A DNA stretch of 64,000 bases from Rhynochetos jubatus. Lineage: Eukaryota; Chordata; Aves; Eurypygiformes; Rhynochetidae. The position numbers and the translations under genes were made by a program. The notes beneath the pieces are model-generated. The model did no database searches. It saw only the letters and a program-made list of their open reading frames with translations, and was not told the origin of the DNA. This document shows, one piece after another, positions 28,336-40,340 of the stretch; within the stretch, counting starts at the first letter, position 1; each line of letters opens with the position of its first letter. Location: contig CM050654.1 in assembly GCA_027574665.1 (NCBI GenBank), positions 34,305,722 through 34,369,721 on the forward strand, written 5' to 3'.

Positions 28336-31316
28336 ATGCAGTTAACGTATTTTGGCCATTAGCAGATCAATCCAAACAGAGTAACAACTTTCAAAAGTTA
28401 CACTGAGGTTAACTGTTGGCTTACCACCAGTAAGTGTACTTCAAAGGCTATATTAGTGTTTGACATGTCTTCAGATCTGAGTGTCATCTGGGGCACTGGG
28501 GATTTAAGGAGGTTGGTTAAAGTTTTCAGCTACTGACCTCTAAAATTTCCGTTTTTAAAAAAGATGGTAGGTGAAAGGACCAAAGAATTGAATGGCATCT
28601 TGAGGAGTACACTCCTTGACCGGCTCCTCAGAACGACCATTTGTGCTTACAGGTGTGGCTTCTGCGTTCAGCCTAGTTAAGCCAGATACTGAGTGTGGCT
28701 GTTTCTTTAAACCTGTACGGGAAAGTCAAGGGAAGCGAGACAGAGAACACCACCATGGAATTTTTTTTGTGCAGAAAAAAGGAAGGAGAGAAAGTAGCTG
28801 TAGGGTTAATGCTGTTTCCCTTTTTCTAATAAATTTCTTGGGGCCATTTTATAGCAGAAAGTGATTTTCTGGGATCCTGTGCCATTGTCATAAATGACAC
28901 AGTGGCAGAAGGTGGCTCATTTTGAACCAGAAAAAATAAGAGGAGGGGGGAAAAAAAAATAATTGCTGAAGTTCAACTCTTGACATGACTTTCAATTTCA
29001 GAAGGGCTTGCAGTGAACCGAACAACAGTAGCGCTCACACTACGCTCCGAAGCACAGTGTAACGCAGACAGCAGCAGAGGATATCAGCTTGTTAACGTAG
29101 ACATATTTTCACCGTTGCATAACTTATTTGCCTTTAGGGGAATTTTTAAAAAAAACAAAGGGAGAAAAAGAGAGAGAGAATTTTAGTCCAAACACAGAAA
29201 GCATAGGTGGAATGATGAAAAGAGGGGGGGGAGGAGCTGTATACCAGTAAAGTCTGAATCCCTGTATATCCATCTCACATCACAGAAAGCTCAGCCTATT
29301 CTCAGCTACCATCCAGAGTACTTTGCTCAGCACAGAGCCCTGTGCTCTTGCTCTCATGTGATGGATGGTGCCTTGAATTCTCTAATCACTCCCCAGATTC
29401 AACAATGCTTTCACACAGGCTTAGGAGAACGGCTGCATCTCTCTGGCACATTCTGCCTTTCCTATCATGTTTCTATCATGCAGCCCTACAGAGCACTATG
29501 AAAAATCTGTTACTCTCGAGCATGGGTTTCTGCTGCTCTCCTTTGGTCCAACTGGCTTTGTCACGACCAGAGACAGCCACACTGGCCTCACCACGTCTTC
29601 CAGCCTGCCCTTTGCACGCAACCACCTTTGAATTAGTCCTTCTCAGCAGAGAGGAGGATGAGTACCGCAGACAAGGAAGGGTGGCTGAAGAAGGGAAAAA
29701 GTTGAAAGAAACATTTTTCATCTCTCCTGCTACTTCACTCGATGTGGCTGAATGTTACCCACAAATGAGCACGGCTCATCATTATCTCAGGGGAAGAACG
29801 TAATGGGCTGTCATGCCCATCATCAAGCATTGCTTTTGTAACAGGAGAGCAAACGAGCTTGGCAGACCCAGGCAGCTGATTGCATTCAGGCAAACAGGGT
29901 GCTGAGGGACATTTCAGGAAGAGAAGTGCAAGTGGCCTTGGTCACAGAGAGAGTACCACTATACCCCCCAAAGAATACATTAGGATCTTATTACAGAAGC
30001 ATCTGGGTACTAGTGATGGCACTTATTTTAGTCGTGATTCATTGCAAGCAATATTAAAAATCACAATAATGACCCTGGAACTTCCCTGGCAGTACAATAG
30101 CTCTCAGAGCAGGTAGGCCACCTCAGGAGTGCTTGAGCTCATACCCCCATCAGCAAGTAGGTAGCAGCCATAAGCATTTGGGTTACTGAGTGCAAGGACA
30201 GACTTGGGTGTAGAGGCAGGGTGCTCTGGTGAAAGACATGGAGGAGGGATTGCATTCACTTCATACCGCTTGCGCTGGAGAAATAGCAGGTCTGCACAGA
30301 GCACCTGCTGTTACTTGTCAGGAAGGTCAGTGAGAGGCATAGGGAATTTCTGAGCTAAGAATATGAGGTTTTCAGTCAAAAAAGGAGCTCTGACTTGCAT
30401 ACTCCCTGCCCCTGACTCTACCCTTCCCCTTCCAGCCTGCTTTTGCTGGATGCATTCTGACACAGTAAGATTTTAATTTTTTTTTATGCTTCCAGAGATT
30501 TGAACCATGACCAAGCAACGGATATACCCACATTTATAGCATAAATGAATTTCAACAAAGGTAAGTTTTATCTCTTTAATGTATGCACAAACACTATATT
30601 TGGTTTCGAGCGAAGAGCCTGATGTTCTGTACAAACACCACTAATGAGTCCCTGTAAGCTCACCACACAGCTCAGGAAGGCAAGAGCACAAGGCATCTCC
30701 CCAGGACCTTGTGTACCCCCCACCAAGTGTGAGCAGCACAGAGCAGTAAGTGGGACCTCCTCCACTGTGACCACGTGAATTCCTTCCACCTCAAACAACC
30801 CCTCATATGCTCACACACACCAGCAAGGCCCAGCACACCTCAGATACACGCATTATGTCAATCATGCTGGTCAGTGAGCACTGATGGTTGGCTTTCAGAC
30901 TGTTACAGGCGTACTTCACTGAGCAGATCCTCCACCTGATCCTCCTCAGCTTGAAGCACGTTATGGTGACTTCATCACACAGGAGGAGATCTGCCTTGGT
31001 AGAAACAGCCCAGGCTCCAGGAACACCTACAGCCACACAAGCCAACACTCCACCTGACATTGGTCCCCATAACTAGGCTGTACTCATCCCCCGGGCCTGA
31101 CGCATGAACCAGTGAAAGCATTGCTTTTAGACATGGTGGGCAGAGGAAGGGGAAGCGTATGCTGTCAGCAAGACCAGCAGAGCTGGGCAGTCATGTTCCC
31201 CCAGCTCCTGGTGTTCACATACACAGTACTAGTAGCCTTGCAACTCTTCGCCATCATTGTCTTCAGCCTGGATTTACCTACACTCAAGGGTTTCCAGAGT
31301 TTCTGCTATAGCCCAC
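28336..31316. other. Sequence between the two solo LTRs
   Basis: About 3 kb with no retroviral protein motifs that I can see. It contains the longest open frame of the window (29,342-29,803, plus, 153 codons), which has no recognised domain and no supporting splice or codon pattern. Confidence 0.65.
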
Positions 31317-31931
31317 TGAGGTTTAACCCCAGCCAGCAACCAAGCACCTCACAGTCACTCACTCACCTCCCCTCTCCCCCAGTGGGATGGGGGAGAGAAC
31401 TGCAGGAAGAAGGTAAGATAACAACTGTTTTATAATTAAAAATAAGTGAAAAAAAAATATGCTAACAACATTAGCAATACTAATAATACTACCAATAATA
31501 TGTAGTTAAAATACTATTACTACTACTAATGATAATAACATGTAATGAAAACAACAATGGAAGAAAAAAAATAAAAATTTTACATCCACTCATCACCTAC
31601 TGACTGATATCCAGGCAGTCCCAGTTCAGTGACAGAGAGCAAGCCCTGTGGCCAACTCAACCCAGCTGAGCATGATGATTTATGGCATGAGATATCCCTT
31701 AGGTCAGTTTGGGACAGCTGTCCTAGCTGCATCTCCTCCCAGCTTCTTGTAGAGAAGCAGGTCATACTACAGTATAAGAAACTGAAAAAGTCCTTGGCTT
31801 AATGTAAACATTGTTTGGCAACAACTAAAAACATCAGTGTGTTACCAACATTCCTCTCAGCACAAATCCAAACCATGACCTCACTCTAGCTGTTATGGAG
31901 AAAATTAACTATGTCAGACAAAACCAGCACA
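31317..31931 (-). mobile_element. Solo LTR of the same family, copy 2
   Basis: This LTR shares with copy 1, in the same order and orientation, the blocks CCAGCCAGCAACCAAGCACC, GATGGGGGAGAGAACTG, CAGTTTGGGACAGCTGTCCT, GAAACTGAAAAAGTCCTTGG, AACATCAGTGTGTTA and GAGAAAATTAACT. It is about 615 bp, longer than copy 1 mainly because of an AT-rich microsatellite-like insert at 31,436-31,580. The TATA region of copy 1 is not kept here (GATGATTTATGGCATGAG), so promoter activity is unlikely. It is more diverged than copy 1, which argues for a separate insertion. Confidence 0.8.
31436..31580. repeat. AT-rich AAT/ACT-type microsatellite inside LTR copy 2
   Basis: This is a run of imperfect AAT, ACT and ATA units with A tracts. 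The same LTR family usually carries an (AAT)n-like insert here, so it is probably an old expansion rather than new DNA. Confidence 0.8.
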
Positions 31932-33107
31932 AGCCTGAGGTGCCCCGCAGGCCACCAGTGTGCATCTTACAAACAAGAAGGTCTTCCCCTTCTGTGCTTG
32001 GCCAAGTCCCCTCACCTGGTACATTTTCACATTCCTCTGGTCAGGGATTGAGAATATATTTCAGTGTTCACAGCTGAGCACTACACCTGGATTTTCTTTT
32101 ATTTCCATTACCCACTCAGGGAGGGGAAAGAAAACCAGCTAAAAAACTATGACCTATACTAGAATTTTCCTAAGAAACAGGGACTTTATATTCCTTTGGG
32201 TCAGTTACTCCTATATCTTATTCACTCACAGAGTCCCCAACAGCTGAATTACAGACAATGCTACAAAATATGCATAGCTATAAAACTTACAGCAAACATC
32301 AAGAAGAAAGGAGAGATTTTATGAATGTTTTTCTTGCTTGTGTGAGAATCTTCTCTTTTCTCTGCTCTGTGAGCTAGTGATTTAGCAGTATTTTTAAAAA
32401 TACATATCCCACTGCATATCAGGCCTTAAACAACATAACTCCGTAAGGTCTTCTAGGAGAAATTAATGATTAAGAAGTTTTCAGAAATCTCTGATGACTT
32501 AAAAAAAAAAAAAGGCAAAGCATGCACTGGTGTTTACACAAAGCGAGCTACAGCACAGCCAAAATTTAGTGATAAATGGCAAATCTGTCAGCTGCATTAA
32601 AATGTGCCAATTCCTGAAATTTCTTCTTAGACAAACCTCAATGCAGCAAATAAGATGGCAGATTTGCCGGAATACTAATGAAAGCAGCTCTTCAGTGCCT
32701 GTGGATCTACAAGAAGCTGAAAAAAACCTACCCAGTAAAACCTAATGTCAAAAATAGGGAACCTGGACTCCATGCCTTGGTCTTGCCCCCAGAGCCTCAT
32801 CAGCCAATTCAGAAGTCCCCTGAGCAGCCAGAGAGGTTCCTCCACTCCCAGTCTCAGACCTCCCAGTGCCCTACATGACCAGCCAGCTGGGCCATCTCTA
32901 TGGATGAGTTCCAGGTATTGCCATCCAGACAAATGTAATTCCAGAGTCAGTGGGAAACGCAAATACGGAGCAAGAGGGTGTGCATCCTGGTGAGGAGAGA
33001 TCCCTCAGAAAGACAAATCAGATGGTTTGTTCCATTTCTCATGCTGCCTTCTTTAAATTATTGAGTGGTTTCTTAAATATTTAAGCTGGTAAGTTAGAAT
33101 TAAGTTC

Positions 33108-33200
33108 CAAAAACAAACAAACAAAAACCCCCACAACAAACAAAACAAAAAAAACCCAAACAAAACCCAAAACAAAACAACTACCACCACCCCAAAAAAG
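33108..33200. repeat. A-rich tract with CCC interruptions
   Basis: The tract holds repeated CAAA, AAACCC and CAAAAC units and ends in a short CCA repeat. It is the same type as the tract at 119-172. Confidence 0.9.
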
Positions 33201-33929
33201 CACATCCCATGAGTATTCATGTTCTTCTAGGATTAAACAATCAAAGCACATCATGGAACATGAAGGGAATAAGGAGATCAGTCTGTTAAATGAAATCTAG
33301 GCCAACTACTTAATTTGTGCAAGAACTGGCACATACCTCCATCAGAAGCCACCCAGAAAGAGAATCGTGGTTCATATAATTTGTCTTCAATGCCTGTGTA
33401 AAATGCTTAAGAAAACTATGAAAGCACATCCTGGAAAGTATGAGGCTGGAGATCAAAACCCGAAAATGACACCTTTTTTGCTCTCTGATGTAGCCCCGGC
33501 CCAGCTGAACCAGTCCCACCTTCCAGCAGGCTGTGTGGCACACTTCCTGAATGCACATTTGTCCCAGTGCATCTGATTTACGAGTTATGAGAAAAGGAAA
33601 GGACTGATTTCTGAATAATGCGAATAATGGACCAAGAGGATTGCTGGACTGATCACAGACTTTTGAGATCCAAGCCATCCATCAAAATTTCTCCTCTTTC
33701 TATTCCTCTTATCCATCACCCTTTCCTTTAGGTAGGCTGTCAATAAATCTTGTGTCACCGGGTCAGAAGGGATGACACAGCTCCCAGCTTTGAAGGACAA
33801 ATAACGTGGAAAACAAAGGCTAAGGACCTCAGGAAAATGATAAAATGCTTTCTTTGCTACATCCTCAACTACAGTTGTCCACACTGAACACAGATAACAC
33901 CACCACGGAGATCAAAGAACTTAAAAATA

Positions 33930-34070
33930 TATGTGTCAAAATCTGTATTTTATATACCCTATATATTATGCATATCTATATAGTATGTATAAATATTACT
34001 TCTAACCTCCATATTTTATATAGGAGATATGGATAGATTATATAGATACATAGAGATACAAAAAGCCTAA
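33930..34070. repeat. TA-rich low-complexity stretch
   Basis: Irregular TATA, ATAG and ATAC units dominate. There is no clean period. Confidence 0.7.
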
Positions 34071-37000
34071 GATAATAACACAACTAGGTCAAATACATCA
34101 CTTGTTTAATGAAGGAATTTCATTTTTTAATATATAAGAATGTTTCACGTCTCAGTTCTCAGAGACCCTGCAAACATCCAGAACTAGAAATATTGTATAC
34201 CTTGGTAACAACTGACACAATCAGAATTAAGTGTAATGTGAAGAGGCACATTTGTAGAGCATACCGGGTAGGAATACAGTCATAAGGTGGTGACCTGCGG
34301 TACTTACAGATGTAAGAATCATTCCGCCATGTTAAGGCATTCACAAGCTTTATCAAATCAGCATTCACTGCATTCAGACGTCATGAATTACAATAAATAT
34401 CCAGAGTAATTCCACAGACAGATGTATACAAATATGTAATTCAAGGCAAAGTCAAATCAGAATCTGTCCCTGGACCCTTCCCTTTGAAAACACCATCTTC
34501 CACTCAAACTAATAGTATGTACCGCAAGAGACGCCTTTATAAAGACAAAAAATGTACTGTATGTGGTTTCCAAGATTGAATAAGATGTTCTATCAACGTG
34601 CAAAATGAACTAATTCAGCCATTGCAAATGAACAGATTCATAAAAGATATACTTTCCACATCTCATTTAATTTATGCTATTATATTTCCATTCTTCACTG
34701 CACTGAGAAAACAGCTTTACCCATTCTCTAAAGTATTCAAATGTTATAAACTTTAATCATCAAAACAAAAAAAACCCAACACATTATTAACTGCTTGAGA
34801 GAATATTTTAAATGAGCAGAAGAATAAAGAAAATACTGCTAATTCACAAGTGTTTGCAGTTGCTGCACTAGAAAACTCCCTAAGGGTGCATATGGAAAAA
34901 CGTGCAAGAACTGGATGCAGCAGGGGCCAGGCACATACTGCTGAGGACAGAATATGGTTTTCCACACACAAACTCTATTCTTACAAAGATTCCTAAGGGT
35001 ATCTAAAACCTTTTAAAAAATTAAAATCTTATTTACTGGGGTTTGGTTTTTGTTACTTGTGTTAGCGTCAGGTTGAGATACCGATCTCTGAGGATGGGTC
35101 TATACAGAAAACCAGAGGTTTGAACAATTTATTGTATCCATGTTGTCTTTTTGAGGTTTGACTGCCTCTAGTGCTCTCATTTTCTATTTTTGTTATCCCA
35201 TTTCAGATTTACCCCTTGCCCCGCCCCCCCAGTCACATTTCCAAAACGCAATGTTTAATTTAGGTGAAGGTTCCTTAGCTGGGCACAGAGCAAGCAGGCT
35301 CATGGGGCTTCCTTAGCTGGTTTGTAAGATAGGAGGGGACTTTGAAGCACAAACATTTCACTACAAATTGCAACCTTGCACTATAAGAATCATCCTAAGA
35401 TTTTAAATAATCGACTTGTATTCCATGTCTGGAGAAAGAAAAAAAAAAAAAAAGGCAATTTTCAATGATTTGTACAGATCTTAAGCTGGGTGATACCTTC
35501 AGGCAGCCTAATCTCAGCCATCAAACTGTCATTAGATAGGAAACCAACAACAAAACATGGTGATTTTCATTGCTTTTACAGCCAGGCCTTTCCCTGGAAA
35601 GGACAAAAATCAAGAGTTTTGTAATCATGCCTTGAATTTCTGCAAGAAGCTGTAGAATTCTCTCATGGCACAGACCTGAAGAAACTAGAACTGTTCACCC
35701 ATTGTTACATAAGACCTTTTTTTTTTTTTTCCAAAATGTATTAATCCAAGACATCTTTTTCATTTTTGATCCATTAAAGAAAATCCTTGATTTGCTATCA
35801 CGTATCTAGTGGTAATAACGCTACCTGGCATGTTTCTGTCTTACAGGCTACACAATTCCAAATGCCATTTTCCTTAAAGTGTCTTTCATGAAACGCATTT
35901 CTCTCTTTCTTGACATACATAAATATGTATCTAAAGGTAGTAATTTTACAGCACCCTTTCCCTTTTGTGTAGGCAGTTTAAGTTACCCACTCACTTGAAG
36001 GACCATTTCTGTACTCCAATGCTGGTTTCAATCCTGCCTTGTCCTTGAGTTTGAATCAGAAGAAGAACACATATCCAAGATACTTTTTCTCTAAGGCTTT
36101 ATCTTATCATCTTCTTTAATTTGTGTTTTCAGCAAAAAGGAGGCTGGATCTTTCTTGTGAGGCTCAGGCAAAGGGCAACATGTGACATATTCTGTACATT
36201 TCCTGTGCCTTAAAACACCCCAACACAGCAATTTGACAGCTGAGACATGTTAGTTTAGGCCTGCTGCTGCTTCAAAGAGCATCCTATATACTGCTTGTCT
36301 CACAGTGGGAGCTGAAAATCCAATGTAGAGTTGGCCAAAGTGCTCCCAGAGAAGGCTAAGCACACTTTGCCTGGATCAGGATTACCCCATGGTCTTCTGG
36401 TGCCAGCAGCTGTTTCTGCTGTGCAGTACTCACAATTTTGCTTGGGTCTAAAGAACCTGTGAAGAATGATATATATATTCCTGAGCACCTGGAAATCTTG
36501 AAATCTGGTTTCAAGAGCAACACCTTTTAACACCTAGTTATTTTTAGGTGTAGGTAAAAACTAAAGCTCTTTAGTTGCTCTTTTCGTCTTTTATCTTCAG
36601 TAATTTTTCAACTTTCTTTCTTAGGATTCTTACAAGGGGTAAACTGGGTACCTCTGCCTCATTTTGGTAGCAATAAGAAATAAATTATGTCATATAGTGC
36701 TTTTTACCCAAAATATTTTAAGTTTATACCCATTTTCAACTGGATAGAAATGTCCACTCACATAACCAACTGTTTTCTTAATGAGAAACTGAATTCTCAC
36801 CCATGCTGCACGTCCAAGCCAACCTGACCTCACCATGACTCTGCAAGTCACACCTTGGAGAGATACTACTAGAAAAACAGACCATCAAATTCCTGCATAC
36901 CTGGTGAGCAGCAACTGAGCTGGAATGATGGAAATACCTGTGGGGTCGAGAAAACTTCAGGTACCTTGTTACTTTAAAGGTAAGCAAGTCCTTAAATACA

Positions 37001-37643
37001 TCTCAGATCCTCTGATCCTAAACTGTGGAATGGAAATAATCCTTAGGTATGAGGATCTGCTGAGGTTAAAATTGCTGTACCTGATCTATCCAGCTATAAG
37101 GCCACCTGATTTGAGAGAATTTCTATCAGGGCTTTTAAGCAGCCCAGTCTCCCTTAGAGGATGCTGAATAGCAATTCTTCCCTACCTCTCTGTCAGCAGG
37201 GCTTCAGTCTGAGAGCCCTAGCAAATGAATGACACTTCACATTTCTACATGTATATACTTTGTCCAAATGCCACAGACCATGTCTGTTTTACTTTTATCT
37301 GCAGTATAAACTGACCTTTTATTGTTCATTTGAAAAGTCTTTGCTTCTGTATCTCATTTTCCTTAATTCATTTATTGCTCTGTAACAGATAGGTGCTATT
37401 CAGTAAAGTACTTGAAAAGCTACTACTTTAATAATGCATTAACACTGTGTAACAGCATGATGAAAGAGGCAGTTTAGAGCACGTTTCAGTATTTCTCCAT
37501 TCTGTTTTTATGGAATGGAAAATGTTTCCAATTATTTAATGTTTTATTAACTTTCAGTTTGCGTCATCTAGCTGCAATTTATCTTAAGATTCCATGCCAG
37601 AACTGGGGATTCCTTATAAATCATACCATGCAAATCAGTAAAA

Positions 37644-37683
37644 TTAAAAAAAAAAAAAAAAAACCCACAAAAAACCCAAAACA
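37644..37683. repeat. Poly-A tract passing into AAACCC units
   Basis: About 19 A are followed by CCCACAAAAAACCCAAAAC. No coding or retrogene sequence is recognisable next to it, so I do not call it a processed-pseudogene tail. Confidence 0.85.
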
Positions 37684-38298
37684 AATCATGGTATTAAACA
37701 ACATAAATTACACCTAGATCATTATTGGCTTATATAAACTTTAATTAAAGTTAAGTTTGATTAATTTTAGTTAGCTTATCTGCCATTGCATAGCAAAATG
37801 ACTACTCTGCTTCTTGTTTTGTATTCCTGGTTTGTTGTTCTTGGTTTTTTGTTTTTTTTTTTTTTATATTAAAAAGTCGGACTTTTGCACAGTACAGTGC
37901 TGAAAGGTCTCAAAATCACACAATAATATAAGGCACTGGGAACATCCTTGGATGTTAGTGAAGTAGTTTGACATTTACTGTGATGTTACACAAGGGATTA
38001 GACCCTCTAACTGTGACAGTTCGGGGAGCAGTATCATTGTAGCACTTGGCATGTACCTGACATAGTGGGAGTTCAAAGACAGTGTTTGTGGAAATAAACA
38101 CAAGGAAGACAGTGCTAGACCATTAGAAAGTAATGCAAAAATGCCACAATCTGTAGGCTTTAACATCTCTCAAACCAAATCTTTCATTCTTAACAAATTG
38201 TTAACTCTTCATATGCTGCCAGCTAGGCCAGATCTCCCCATTTATCTATCATGTACCACCTCTCTCACAGCAGATCTTCATGCCTGTTGGGTATATAA

Positions 38299-38356
38299 TT
38301 TTGGATAAAAACGCACAAACTGTTAAACATGTTTTGGATAAAAATGCATGAACTCT
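38299..38356 (+). repeat. Short tandem duplication
   Basis: TTTTGGATAAAAACGCACAA and TTTTGGATAAAAATGCATGA start 33 bp apart, so a unit of about 33 bp has been duplicated and has diverged after the first 13-20 bp. Confidence 0.7.
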
Positions 38357-38839
38357 ATCTGGAACAAACACCAACCTTGTTAGACCACTGTCTATTACTT
38401 TCAGTGTTGGTCAGTTCTGATGCATGTACTTTCTAGGAAACATTTCTAGCACATCTTTATCGACTAAGGTCTCAAGATATAGATGTTGAGAACATAAATA
38501 TTTACTTGCTGCTTGCACCACCTTTATAAAATAAATACTCCAAGTTTCTGACTATGAGTGTTTCTAGTACTACCACACCTTTTTTGGGGGAGGATGAAGA
38601 TACACACTGTATTCAAAGGTTTCTGGATGGGTTCCTAAACCCTTGATTTCTACAACTGTATAATAATGTTTTCCTTCTCATTCTTTATGCCTCCCCTATA
38701 ATCCCTAGTGCTTTACTTGCCTTTCTTGCCATTGAACTCCACACAGTATCCAGAGAACAATCCAGAATGGCTTCATGATCTCTCCCTTGCATAGCAATCA
38801 CACACTTAGAACCTACCATGTGCAGAAATAGAACAATTT

Positions 38840-40340
38840 TCCCCCCTCTATGCATTAATTTGCATTATTGCCATTGAATTTCATCTGCAGTTTTATTGCC
38901 CAGTCATCCAGGATTGCAGATCCTTCTATACATGTTGGCAACCCCTTTGGATTTTTTAGAACAAAGTAATTTTGTATTATCCGTTTGTTTTCTTGGTTTC
39001 ATTTTTTGTCCTTTTTTCTGTTCGTTGATGGATACCTTGAGTAGAGCTGATCCCAGCAGAGTTTCTCCTGGGATAACTAAAACCTGATCATTCATCCCCA
39101 CCTTTGTTTCCCATCTTTTAACTAGTTTTATTACTCTTCTATGACATAAAACTTTAGGTCAGTAAGAAAATTTGGTGGAAGACCTTACTAATAAATGCAC
39201 GTGATGCTAACCGAAAAGTCCTGTGCACAGACTCTTAGTGCACTAGGGATTTCTCCAAGATTCAAGGTACCTTTTTCCCCACTGTATCATCCCTATCCAT
39301 GAGTATTTTCATCCCTTTCCATAGGTCCTGTTTCTGTGTCAGACACAGAACTTCCTGCAGTGCAGCCACCACTCATTATAGGCTTTTAAAGATTGGCATT
39401 GTTTGCCACTTCCCTCTCTGCTAGACAGATATATTTAAACATTACATGCTGCCAGGAATAGTTCATCAGTTTTACACTTCAGATCCTCAGAGAGCTTTAG
39501 GGCAAAAGCATCTAGGCCTGGCAATTTGTAACTGTAAATTTTATTGATTTGCGTTAAAAACGTTTCTACTGGGGTCTCAGTGTGGGATGGTTGCCTGGAC
39601 CCAGCACAGTGTAGGTCCCTCCTCTGCAGTGAGCTCTCGTGCAGAGATTCACTGCACTCGTCTGTGATGCTCCCTCACACCCCTTCCTCCACCTCCGCCC
39701 CAGCTCCGCCGGCACCTTGCAGGCTCTCCACCTCGCCAGCTTCTGTGAGGGTTTCCATCAGCAGCTTTAGGGTCTTCAGGAAGCCATGTCCCAACATCTT
39801 TTCTGATCCATCTGATGTGGTTATACATTTCCGCTACCAGAATTTATGGTGGTTATTTTCTATATTTTTTCATTCTTAAATTTAATTTATGTTTTAATTC
39901 ACCTTTATTATGCCTAACTTCATACTTTACACTGCTCTTTTACCTGGTTGATTATTTTTCCCTTTTAAACAAACTATTTATTTTTAAAAACAAGGTATTT
40001 ACATTTACTCCAGGCATCTAATAGAGCATCTTTAAACAACTCCTATGCCCCTGCAAGCTGTCCCTTTAATTGATTTTCTTCTTTTAGTGTTATTCCCTTA
40101 CCTAAGATAAAAGCTACCACATTGGGTGTTTGGTATATGTCTATTCAGCATCCTCAGAGATGAAAAAGAAAAGTAGTGTGTTCACTGATACAGTTAGGTT
40201 CTTCTACAGCTAAATCACATGCAAAGTTTAATTAACTACTCACAACTAAATCACCAGCTGATTTTCCTCATTCAGTTTCCCTGATTACTTGATCCAAGAA
40301 AGAAGCAGTAACACCTCTAAAAACGTCACCTCGTCACCAA
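38840..40340 (-). mobile_element. Decayed CR1/L3-like LINE, reverse-transcriptase region
   Basis: On the minus strand from about 39,150 to 38,850 a broken reading frame carries the order of motifs expected for a CR1/L3 reverse transcriptase. N-stop-LKDGKQR stands for the usual NWLKDRKQR. IPGETLLGSALLKVSINE corresponds to the PQGSVLGP-FNIFINDL block. TDNTKLLCSKKSK corresponds to ADDTKL, the catalytic motif. After a frameshift, DWAIKLQMKFN matches the thumb-side W-KWQMKFN motif. Further upstream on that strand (about 39,490-39,530) RPRCFCPKAL aligns with GPDGIHPRVL. The DNA from 39,590 to 40,340 also resembles the next part of an amniote CR1-type consensus I remember. The second catalytic Asp is Asn, and stops and shifts show it is dead. 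Ends are approximate. Confidence 0.75.

Larger units (their letters stand above)
31932..38839. other. Gene-free sequence
   Basis: The A-rich and TA-rich tracts listed separately lie here. A faint MIR-like segment is discussed among the rejected items. No exon is recognised. Confidence 0.65.

Noticed and set aside
29342..29803. Longest open frame of the window (153 codons, plus strand)
   Set aside because: It has no recognisable domain, is Ser/Leu-rich without pattern, and has no splice or codon-use support. A frame of this size is expected by chance in the GC-richer parts.
28112..31316. Proviral interior between the LTRs
   Set aside because: I could find no gag, protease, RT, integrase or envelope motif, no tRNA primer-binding site beside copy 2, and an old CR1 fragment occupies the edge beside copy 1.
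37000..37070. MIR-like text (AACTGTGGAATGGAAATAAT)
   Set aside because: It resembles the MIR 3' segment ctgtaaaatggggataat, but the match is about 30 bp with no supporting flank.
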